Part shown: in pieces, positions 9,525 through 15,211 of the stretch
Layout of the letters: every line of letters begins with the position of its first letter
Numbering within the stretch: position 1 is the first letter of the stretch
From: JBCCEV01 sp039030125
GTDB taxonomy: Bacteria; Pseudomonadota; Gammaproteobacteria; Ga0077536
DNA: 15,211 bases
Reading direction: 5' to 3'
NCBI GenBank assembly: GCA_039030125.1
Contig: JBCCEV010000110.1
Span: 1-15,211 of the forward strand
Translations under genes and position numbers: made by a program
The notes under the pieces: model-generated
What the model saw: the letters and a program-made list of their open reading frames with translations, nothing else
The model's database searches: none
What the model was told of the DNA's origin: nothing

Positions 9525-9937
9525 GGATGGACTCTAATGAGCAGGCTTTTGCTGGCCTTGTCGTGCCAGGTTCGCTTCTCTTTGTCGATGAGCGCGAACC
9601 AGAAGCCGAGCCCCAATAAAGCCGCCCCACACCATGCGGTGAGCAGCCGATAGCTTGCCTGAAGCCAGGTTAGGCGACGCTCGCCGTGCTCCGCGGTGAC
9701 CCGAATTTTCCAGGCCTGCATCCCGATGGTTTGGCCACTGGTCGTCCAGCACACGCAGAAATAGGCCCAAACGACCAAGATGATGTAAAGACCGAAAAGA
9801 GGGTTGCCCGGTGCGACCACATCGCCGACGATTAGGACTGGAACGAACGCCGCAAAGTAGACCAAAGCGGTCGCGCCAATCGTGTCGTAGACGATAGCCG
9901 CAAAGCGGCGCCTGAGAGATACTTTGTCATCGCTCAT
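9521..9937 (-). CDS. RDD family integral membrane protein
   Basis: A 138-residue membrane protein of the RDD family. The family signature is visible in order: RRRFAAIVYD (9-18) leading into the first membrane segment (about 18-39), a second segment (46-66), the SGQTIGMQAWKIRV loop (67-80), a third segment (99-117), and the DKEKRTWHDKASKS tail (118-131). RDD proteins are poorly understood; some are linked to ion transport or antiport, and no substrate can be given here. It is convergent with lptG, sharing 4 bases at the two stop codons, and divergent from the hydrolase gene with only 33 bases between the starts. The Shine-Dalgarno is weak (AGGA about 14 bases upstream of the ATG). RDD genes beside lptG are common in gammaproteobacteria. 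Confidence 0.85.
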   Translation of the reverse strand: MSDDKVSLRRRFAAIVYDTIGATALVYFAAFVPVLIVGDVVAPGNPLFGLYIILVVWAYFCVCWTTSGQTIGMQAWKIRVTAEHGERRLTWLQASYRLLTAWCGAALLGLGFWFALIDKEKRTWHDKASKSLLIRVHP

Positions 9938-9970
9938 TATTAACTTTTTGATCCTAACCAGCCATCAACA

Positions 9971-10987
9971 GTGACGCGCCGATTTACAGATAGCAAGTAC
10001 CGGGCACGGAGTCTAATCTGCTGTATCGTCTTGGCAGCCTTATGCGGTGCCGCTGGCGCGCAATCAGGGCGTTTGGTCGAAGTCGATGGACGCAGAATGC
10101 ATATCCACTGTCAGGGGCAAGGTAGCCCAACTGTGGTCTTCGATGCGGGACTCGGCGGATCTTCGCTTGAGTGGGGAGCTGTCGTTGAGCAAATAAAAGA
10201 TCTCACCGCGGTATGCGTCTTTGATCGCGCGGGTTACGGCGACAGCGACATGGGGCCACGGCCAAGAACCAGTTCGCGAATGGTCGAGGAACTCCGGGTC
10301 TTACTTGACGGTGCCGGCGTAGATCCTCCGTACGTGATGGCTGCTCATTCATTCGGCGGTTACAACGCGCAGCTATTCGCCCGCCGCTATCCAAGTCTAG
10401 TGAGTGGTTTGGTGCTGGTGGACGCTTCTCATCCTGAGCAGGTCGAGCGTTTTCTGGAACCGCCACTCAATATGCTAACCGCCCCAAGTAGCTCATACGG
10501 CATTGTACTTTTTGGCGATCCACCGACGCCGCATCCGAACTTGCCAGCCGCTGCACGCGAAACGGTTGCTCAGCGGAACCTTACCTGGAAAACGCGACGT
10601 ACGTATGGCAACGAACTGCTTGGTTTTCGAGACAGCGCCCGGCAGGTCAAAGACGCCGCTCCTTTGGGTGAGTTACCCACCGTTGTGATATCCCGTGGCT
10701 TGCCGCTAAAGGGTGACGATCCGAACAGCGTAACGGTTCAAACGCGCTGGATGCTGATGCAGTCTGAGCTCGCCCGATTAAGTGAGAATACGGTGCATCT
10801 GATCGCTTTAAAAAGCGGCCACCATATCCATCTCGACCAACCGAATGTTGTGGCCTACGCGTTAGCGCTCGTTACCGACAGCATCCGGTCCAACGGTGAG
10901 GTGTTGGAGGAAAAACATCATGCTTCAAACTACTCGATTGACGGGGTTACGTGGCTCACAGACTCGCTATTGCCCAGCAAGAATTAA
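9971..10987 (+). CDS. Secreted alpha/beta hydrolase
   Basis: A 338-residue alpha/beta-hydrolase fold protein with a Sec signal peptide: basic start, hydrophobic core (about 13-27) and likely cleavage after GAAGA (residue 30). There is no lipobox, so it is probably periplasmic or secreted. Fold landmarks: HCQGQGSPTVVFDAGLGGSS (oxyanion region, about 46-65), DRAGYGDSD (85-93), nucleophile elbow AHSFGG with Ser127, LVLVDASHP (148-154), and SGHHIHLDQP with likely catalytic His284. The elbow has Ala where most relatives have Gly (GHSFGG). The acid residue is uncertain (Asp249 or Asp250 after beta-7 are candidates). The substrate is unknown. The start is a GTG without a good Shine-Dalgarno. It is a single gene inserted between the lptG/RDD pair and pcnB. 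Confidence 0.8.
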   Translation: MTRRFTDSKYRARSLICCIVLAALCGAAGAQSGRLVEVDGRRMHIHCQGQGSPTVVFDAGLGGSSLEWGAVVEQIKDLTAVCVFDRAGYGDSDMGPRPRTSSRMVEELRVLLDGAGVDPPYVMAAHSFGGYNAQLFARRYPSLVSGLVLVDASHPEQVERFLEPPLNMLTAPSSSYGIVLFGDPPTPHPNLPAAARETVAQRNLTWKTRRTYGNELLGFRDSARQVKDAAPLGELPTVVISRGLPLKGDDPNSVTVQTRWMLMQSELARLSENTVHLIALKSGHHIHLDQPNVVAYALALVTDSIRSNGEVLEEKHHASNYSIDGVTWLTDSLLPSKN

Positions 10988-11016
10988 ACGCCCTGGGCGC
11001 GAGGGCGTGATACCAT
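10988..11016 (+). promoter_or_regulatory. Hairpin after the hydrolase gene and candidate extended -10 for pcnB
   Basis: Immediately after the hydrolase TAA is a perfect 7-base stem (ACGCCCT, 10988-10994; AGGGCGT, 11002-11008) with a 7-base loop. No U-tract follows, so it is not a standard intrinsic terminator. It runs directly into TGATACCAT (11008-11016), which resembles an extended -10 element and could start pcnB transcription about 25-30 bases before its GTG. No -35 box is visible at 17 bases. Both readings are by eye. Confidence 0.3.
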
Positions 11017-11047
11017 TTCCTAGTCCGCCATCAAGTTTCTGCGGATC

Positions 11048-12385
11048 GTGATCTCCTCAAGCGAAACCCAACCTTCTGTCATTGAATTTCCCAGCGAGCG
11101 CCGCGATTACTCGCGCGCCGAGCACGGGATCTCGCGAAAACAGATATCGGAAGGTGCTCTGAAGGTACTGTATCGACTATCTAACGCCGGGTTTGGCGCA
11201 TATTTGGTCGGTGGCAGCGTGCGTGATCTTCTTATCGGGCAACGGCCCAAGGATTTCGATATTGCCACCGATGCGCATCCGGAACAGGTACGCGAGCTGT
11301 TTCGACGCAGCCGCCTGATCGGCCGTCGATTCCGGTTGGCGCATGTGCGGATGGGGCCTGAGGTGATCGAAGTGGCAACCTTCCGCGCACCGCCAGATGC
11401 TACGGAAAACGACAACGACACATCCCCCGATGGGCGCATTCTTCGGGATAACGTCTACGGCACTTTAGAGGATGATGTCTGGCGTCGTGATTTCACCATT
11501 AACTCGCTCTACTACAACATCGCCGATTTCTCGGTCATTGATTACGCTGGCGGCGTCAAAGATATTGAAAGAAAAATCATTCGATTGATTGGCGATCCGC
11601 AGGTGCGCTTGCGTGAAGATCCGGTGCGGATGCTGCGCGCCGCCCGATTCGCGGCGAAGCTGGATTTTGAAATCGAACCGGGCTTACACGACGCAGTAAA
11701 GAGCATGGGGAACTTACTGGACGACATTTCCCCGGCGCGGCTGTTCGACGAAGTATTGAAAATGTTTCAAGGTGGTTGTGCAGCGCCGACTTTCGAATGT
11801 CTAGAAAGATTTGATCTGTTTTCTTGTTTGTTTCCGGCCACCGATCAAGCGATGCGTTTTGCCGAAGGTGGTGCTTACCGGCATCTGATTGCGCAGGCGC
11901 TGATTAATACCGATGGTCGCCTGCGCGAAGGTAAATCGATTACGCCCGGATTCCTTTTCGCCGCCCTGCTCTGGCCGGCCCTCGATAGCGAACGTGATCG
12001 ATTGAAAGCCTTGGAGATCCCCGATGCCGAGGCCACGCAATTGGCGATTGACACGGTGATCTCTCAACAAGTTGCCCAGACCGCTATCCCGCGCCGCTTT
12101 AGCCAAATGACTCGAGATATTTGGTCGTTGCAGCATCGCCTACTTCGCCCCGCGCCGCGACGGGTGCAGCGGACGTTTGAACATCCTCGGTTTCGGGCCG
12201 CTTATGATTTTCTTTTGTTGCGCGCCAGCGTCGATAAAGAACTGGAGGAACAGGCACAGTGGTGGACGGAGTTCCAGGAGCAACATGATGATTCTCGCGG
12301 TCAAATGATTGATCGCTTGAAGCCGACCAAACGCCGTCGGCGCCGTCGCCGCCGACGGTCCGGCGATCAGGAACATGGCGGTTGA
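11048..12385 (+). CDS. pcnB: Poly(A) polymerase I
   Basis: Adds 3' poly(A) tails that promote RNA decay and control plasmid copy number through antisense RNAs. The class II nucleotidyltransferase head is intact: LVGGSVRD (53-60), then KDFDIATDAHPEQV with the metal-binding Asp69 and Asp71. RRDFTINSLYYN and the RLREDPVRMLRAARFAAKLDF segment follow; these are shared with CCA-adding enzymes. The leading RAEHGISRKQIS and the highly basic C-terminus (LKPTK then nine consecutive Arg) favour PcnB over a CCA enzyme, as does the folK neighbour. It has 445 residues, normal for the family. The start is a GTG with a weak GGAT close upstream, so the exact start is uncertain. Its TGA overlaps the folK ATG by one base (TGATG). 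Confidence 0.93.
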   Translation: MISSSETQPSVIEFPSERRDYSRAEHGISRKQISEGALKVLYRLSNAGFGAYLVGGSVRDLLIGQRPKDFDIATDAHPEQVRELFRRSRLIGRRFRLAHVRMGPEVIEVATFRAPPDATENDNDTSPDGRILRDNVYGTLEDDVWRRDFTINSLYYNIADFSVIDYAGGVKDIERKIIRLIGDPQVRLREDPVRMLRAARFAAKLDFEIEPGLHDAVKSMGNLLDDISPARLFDEVLKMFQGGCAAPTFECLERFDLFSCLFPATDQAMRFAEGGAYRHLIAQALINTDGRLREGKSITPGFLFAALLWPALDSERDRLKALEIPDAEATQLAIDTVISQQVAQTAIPRRFSQMTRDIWSLQHRLLRPAPRRVQRTFEHPRFRAAYDFLLLRASVDKELEEQAQWWTEFQEQHDDSRGQMIDRLKPTKRRRRRRRRRSGDQEHGG

Positions 12386-12876
12386 TGGACCAAAAACTGC
12401 ACGCCTACATTGGGTTGGGCAGCAATTTAAGGCAGCCGGCGGCCGAGATTAAGTGCGCTTTGAAGAAGCTTGCGGATATCGAACAAACCACCGTCGAGGC
12501 TCACTCATCACTTTATGTTTCCCCACCAATGGGTCCGCCTAACCAGCCCGATTACGTGAACGCGGTCGCCGCACTTAGCACTGCGCTTTCAGCCCAGCAA
12601 TTGCTTGGCAAGCTGCAAGCGATCGAAACGGCGCAAGGACGGGTGCGCGATGGTACGCGTTGGGGGCCGCGGATTATCGATCTCGATCTTTTGGTTTTCG
12701 GAAGCCTTTGTGTAGAACAGCCGGGCTTAACCGTCCCTCACCCGGGGCTGGCCAATCGCGCTTTCGTGTTGGTGCCCCTGGCCGAGATAGCGCCGGATCT
12801 GAAGGTGCCAAAATTCGGCGAAGTTGGCGAACTGGTCAACGCGCTCGGCGAATTTGAGCTCGAACGCTTAACTTGA
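12385..12876 (+). CDS. folK: 2-amino-4-hydroxy-6-hydroxymethyldihydropteridine pyrophosphokinase
   Basis: HPPK transfers pyrophosphate from ATP to 6-hydroxymethyl-dihydropterin, just before dihydropteroate synthase in folate synthesis. Motifs in order: YIGLGSN (8-14), SSLYVSPPMGPPNQPDYVNAV, RWGPRIIDLDLLVFG with the metal-binding Asp99 and Asp101, and the C-terminal VPHPGLANRAFVLVPLAEIAP. The 163-residue length is normal. The ATG at 12385 is chosen because it gives the usual MDQKLHAYIGLGSN start and overlaps the pcnB TGA, indicating translational coupling. A TTG one codon earlier would add one residue. In related bacteria pcnB-folK is followed by panB and panC; here panC comes directly. Confidence 0.94.
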   Translation: MDQKLHAYIGLGSNLRQPAAEIKCALKKLADIEQTTVEAHSSLYVSPPMGPPNQPDYVNAVAALSTALSAQQLLGKLQAIETAQGRVRDGTRWGPRIIDLDLLVFGSLCVEQPGLTVPHPGLANRAFVLVPLAEIAPDLKVPKFGEVGELVNALGEFELERLT

Positions 12877-12904
12877 CGCAGCCTGGCTTCGGCGCCGTTA
12901 AAAT
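12873..12904 (+). promoter_or_regulatory. Candidate panC promoter
   Basis: TTGACG (12873-12878, overlapping the folK stop) and TAAAAT (12899-12904) each match 5 of 6 consensus bases for -35 and -10 boxes. The spacer is 20 bases, longer than the usual 16-18, which weakens the call. The -10 is 28 bases before the panC start. Confidence 0.35.
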
Positions 12905-12931
12905 AGCCGGCGATCTGGCGAGGAACTGAGT

Positions 12932-13786
12932 TTGGACATCGCATACGATTTAAATACTCTGCGAGAACAGGTGCGAGATTGGCGTCTAGCCGGCGAGCGC
13001 ATTGCCTTTGTTCCGACCATGGGTAATCTCCATGAGGGCCATTTATCTTTGCTGCTAAAGGGCTTGGAACTTGCCGATCGCACGGTGGTGAGCATCTTCG
13101 TCAATCCTATTCAATTTGGGCACGGCGAGGACTATGAAAAGTACCCGAGCACTTTAGGCGGCGATCGAGAGAAACTTGAATCGGTGGGGCTCGATCTCCT
13201 TTTTGCGCCTAATTTAGATGAGCTCTACCCGCAAGGTACGGATGAAGATACTCGTGTCACCGTTCCCAACCTCTCCGATATTCTTTGTGGCGAAGCGCGT
13301 CCAACGCACTTCGCTGGCGTCGCCACAGTGGTCACAAAACTTTTGATCAACGTGCAGCCTGATATCGCGTTGTTCGGTGAAAAAGACTATCAGCAGTTAT
13401 TGATCATCAAACGCATGGTTAGCGACTTGTTGATCCCCGTCGAGGTGCGCGGAATGCCGATTGTGCGAGAAGCCGATGGTTTGGCGATGAGTTCTCGCAA
13501 TAGTTATTTAGATGCGGCGCAGCGTGCGAAGGCGCCAGCTATTTTCCGGACCTTGTCGATTATTCGCGACCGCCTTGAGAATGGCGAACTCGGCTGCTCC
13601 GAGGTTGAAGCGGCGGGCCGAGCGTTGCTGAAAGAAGCAGCTCTGGAGGCTGAGTATTTCGTGGCCCGCCGGACCGAGGATCTCGGCGAGCCTGTCGCTG
13701 AAGATCGCCAAATCACGCTGCTCGCCGCGGTTTGGCTCGGGGAAGCACGACTAATCGACAACGTGCGAGTGGAACTCCCGAGTTAG
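12932..13786 (+). CDS. panC: Pantothenate synthetase
   Basis: Condenses pantoate with beta-alanine using ATP, the last step of pantothenate (vitamin B5) synthesis. The HIGH-like PTMGNLHEGH (28-37, with His34 and His37), SIFVNPIQFG, ARPTHFAGVATVVTKL, QPDIALFGEKDYQQL, the KMSKS-like MSSRNSYL and the C-terminal AVWLGEARLIDN are all present. It has 284 residues, normal length. The start is a TTG at 12932, supported by GAGG 8 bases upstream and by alignment with the family N-terminus; no ATG or GTG fits. It lies 55 bases after folK. The usual partner panB is missing, so pantoate must come from a gene outside this window or from uptake. Confidence 0.95.
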   Translation: MDIAYDLNTLREQVRDWRLAGERIAFVPTMGNLHEGHLSLLLKGLELADRTVVSIFVNPIQFGHGEDYEKYPSTLGGDREKLESVGLDLLFAPNLDELYPQGTDEDTRVTVPNLSDILCGEARPTHFAGVATVVTKLLINVQPDIALFGEKDYQQLLIIKRMVSDLLIPVEVRGMPIVREADGLAMSSRNSYLDAAQRAKAPAIFRTLSIIRDRLENGELGCSEVEAAGRALLKEAALEAEYFVARRTEDLGEPVAEDRQITLLAAVWLGEARLIDNVRVELPS

Positions 13787-13845
13787 CTCTTTTATTCACC
13801 TCTGGCCCATAGTAGCGTATGCGCCCCCTGGACCCTGACGAGCCC

Positions 13846-15192
13846 ATGACCAAGCGAATTTTTGTCAAAACATTCGGTTGCCAAATGAACGACTACGACT
13901 CCGATCGCATGCAGGAAGTGCTTGGAGAGTCACATGGATTGCAACCTGTCGATGATCCGCAGGATGCGGATGTGTTGTTGATGAACACCTGCTCGGTCCG
14001 GGAAAAAGCCCAAGAAAAGCTCTTCTCGGAACTCGGGCGATGGCGAGCAATAAAAGAAGCACGCCCCAATGTGGTGATAGGTGTGGGTGGATGTGTCGCG
14101 AGCCAAGAGGGAGAGGGCATTTGGCAACGAGCGCCATATGTTGATCTCGTGTTCGGGCCGCAAACCATTCATCGTTTGCCGAATTTACTTGGTCGCGTAG
14201 TGAACGATGGCGAGAGGGCTATCGATATTAGTTTCCCCGAGATCGAAAAGTTCGACAAGCTGCCGGCCCCGGCAAGCAAGGGCGCGAGCGCGCACGTCTC
14301 GATTATGGAGGGGTGTAGCAAATACTGCAGCTTTTGCGTCGTACCCTATACCCGCGGCGAAGAATTTAGTCGCGACCTTGATTCGGTGTTAGTCGAAATC
14401 GCCGGCCATGCAGCGAGCGGCGTCCGCGAGATCACGCTACTCGGTCAGAACGTTAATGCTTATCGTGGTACCAGTTACGATGGACAGATTGTTGACCTTG
14501 CCAGCCTGATCCGCCTTATTGATGTTATCGACGGCATCGATCGGATCCGCTTTACCACCTCGCACCCGGTGGAATTCACAGATGCTCTTATCAATACCTA
14601 CAAGGACGTTCGAGCGCTGGTAAGCCACGTTCATTTGCCCGTGCAAAGTGGTTCGGATCGGGTGCTGGCGTTGATGAAGCGCGGTCACATGGTGCTTGAA
14701 TACAAATCGATTCTGCGCAAGCTGCGCGAAGCACGACCCGGGGTTTCCATATCATCGGACTTCATAGTTGGTTTCCCAGGCGAAACGGAAGAAGATTTCA
14801 TGGCCACCTATCGGCTGGCCGAGGAAATGGTCTTCGACCAATCGTTCAGCTTTATTTACAGCCCGCGACCTGGTACCCCTGCCGCGGGATTAGAAGATGA
14901 CGTTCCTTTGGAAACCAAGAAGGAACGGCTGGCGCGTTTGCAGGCCTTATTGCGCGATAACGCTGAGAAAATTAGCCGCGCGATGGAAACCACCCGACAA
15001 CAGGTATTAGTAACCGGTAATTCAGTCAAAGATCCCCAGGAGCTGTCGGGTCGCACTGAGAATAACCGGGTCGTGAATTTCGCCGGCCCTCAGTCATTGG
15101 TGGGCAATTTTGCAGACGTTGAGATCACGGCCGCCTTGCCAAACTCTTTACGAGGCCGTTTGGTCGCCGACTATCATTCGAGTGCTGCGTGA
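13846..15192 (+). CDS. miaB: tRNA-2-methylthio-N6-dimethylallyladenosine synthase
   Basis: Radical-SAM methylthiotransferase that adds a methylthio group at C2 of i6A37 in tRNAs reading UNN codons. With the ATG at 13846 (MTKRIFVKTFGCQMNDYDSD) the N-terminal UPF0004 cluster cysteines are Cys12, Cys49 and Cys83, and the radical-SAM CxxxCxxC is Cys157, Cys161 and Cys164, the positions known in E. coli MiaB. GQNVNAY, SHPVEFTD, HLPVQSGSDRVL and SDFIVGFPGETEEDF follow, with a C-terminal TRAM domain (about 375-448). An ATG at 13819 would add nine residues unlike the family start; neither start has a strong Shine-Dalgarno. A possible -10 (CATAGT, 13808-13813) lies in the 59-base gap after panC. The enzyme needs two [4Fe-4S] clusters, so depends on Fe-S assembly. 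Its TGA overlaps the next start. Confidence 0.95.
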   Translation: MTKRIFVKTFGCQMNDYDSDRMQEVLGESHGLQPVDDPQDADVLLMNTCSVREKAQEKLFSELGRWRAIKEARPNVVIGVGGCVASQEGEGIWQRAPYVDLVFGPQTIHRLPNLLGRVVNDGERAIDISFPEIEKFDKLPAPASKGASAHVSIMEGCSKYCSFCVVPYTRGEEFSRDLDSVLVEIAGHAASGVREITLLGQNVNAYRGTSYDGQIVDLASLIRLIDVIDGIDRIRFTTSHPVEFTDALINTYKDVRALVSHVHLPVQSGSDRVLALMKRGHMVLEYKSILRKLREARPGVSISSDFIVGFPGETEEDFMATYRLAEEMVFDQSFSFIYSPRPGTPAAGLEDDVPLETKKERLARLQALLRDNAEKISRAMETTRQQVLVTGNSVKDPQELSGRTENNRVVNFAGPQSLVGNFADVEITAALPNSLRGRLVADYHSSAA

Positions 15193-15211
15193 GCGAAACC
15201 GTAGAAATCCA
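15189..15211 (+). CDS. Start of next gene, probably PhoH-like ATPase (ybeZ), cut by window edge
   Basis: A GTG at 15189 overlaps the miaB stop by 4 bases (GTGA) and opens a frame reading MSETVEI to the right edge. In gammaproteobacteria miaB is normally followed by the PhoH-like ATPase gene ybeZ, then ybeY, so that is the expected product. Seven residues cannot prove it. The same GTGA overlap style is used at holC-valS in this window. Confidence 0.45.

Noticed and set aside
12332..12358. Run of nine Arg codons in pcnB considered as a frameshift or repeat artefact
   Set aside because: The codons vary (CGC, CGT, CGG, CGA) and basic C-terminal tails are normal in PcnB, so it is real coding sequence.

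Overview
The window is almost entirely a housekeeping region that looks like a mid-GC gammaproteobacterium. The evidence is the order pepA-holC-valS read divergently from an lpt permease gene, the pcnB-folK-pan cluster, a miaB that runs into the start of another gene (probably a PhoH-like ybeZ), and an iscR-sufA-sufB Fe-S block next to cysE. No rRNA, tRNA, CRISPR array, insertion sequence or phage gene was seen.

Region by region. Positions 1-1170 (minus strand) hold a Tat-exported ABC transporter substrate-binding protein, cut by the window edge, and a short-chain dehydrogenase (SDR). Both look alphaproteobacterial in content and are clearly richer in GC than the rest. At about 1170 the SDR joins, in frame, the first 210 codons of sufB. 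The rest of sufB and all of sufC, sufD and sufS are missing. Positions 1171-8346 (minus strand) then read, in transcription order, pepA, holC, valS, cysE, iscR, sufA, sufB'. Spacings are tight (start/stop overlaps or gaps of 14-21 bases) except for the roughly 95-base iscR leader, which carries a good match to an IscR type 1 operator over a TTGACT -35 box.

Positions 8347-8465 are a divergent intergenic region with a perfect inverted repeat. lptG (plus) follows and meets an RDD-family membrane protein gene (minus) tail to tail with a 4-base overlap. A secreted alpha/beta hydrolase gene starts 33 bases beyond the RDD start on the other strand. Then come pcnB and folK (overlapping), panC, miaB, and the first codons of a gene overlapping the miaB stop (all plus).

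Functional themes: protein turnover, replication and tRNA charging (pepA, holC, valS); cysteine supply and Fe-S assembly (cysE, iscR, sufA, sufB'), which would feed radical-SAM MiaB; LPS export (lptG); RNA 3'-end polyadenylation (pcnB); folate and pantothenate synthesis (folK, panC). Two usual cluster members are absent from their usual places: lptF (expected between pepA and lptG) and panB (expected between folK and panC).

The most striking feature is the SufB-SDR fusion ORF. The truncated SUF operon and the base-composition step at the same place make a chimeric contig join, or a real rearrangement breakpoint, much more likely than a functional fused enzyme. I found no convincing undescribed multi-gene system. 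The best candidates for real novelty are the N-terminal extension of ValS, which looks like a fused small protein, and the IscR operator.
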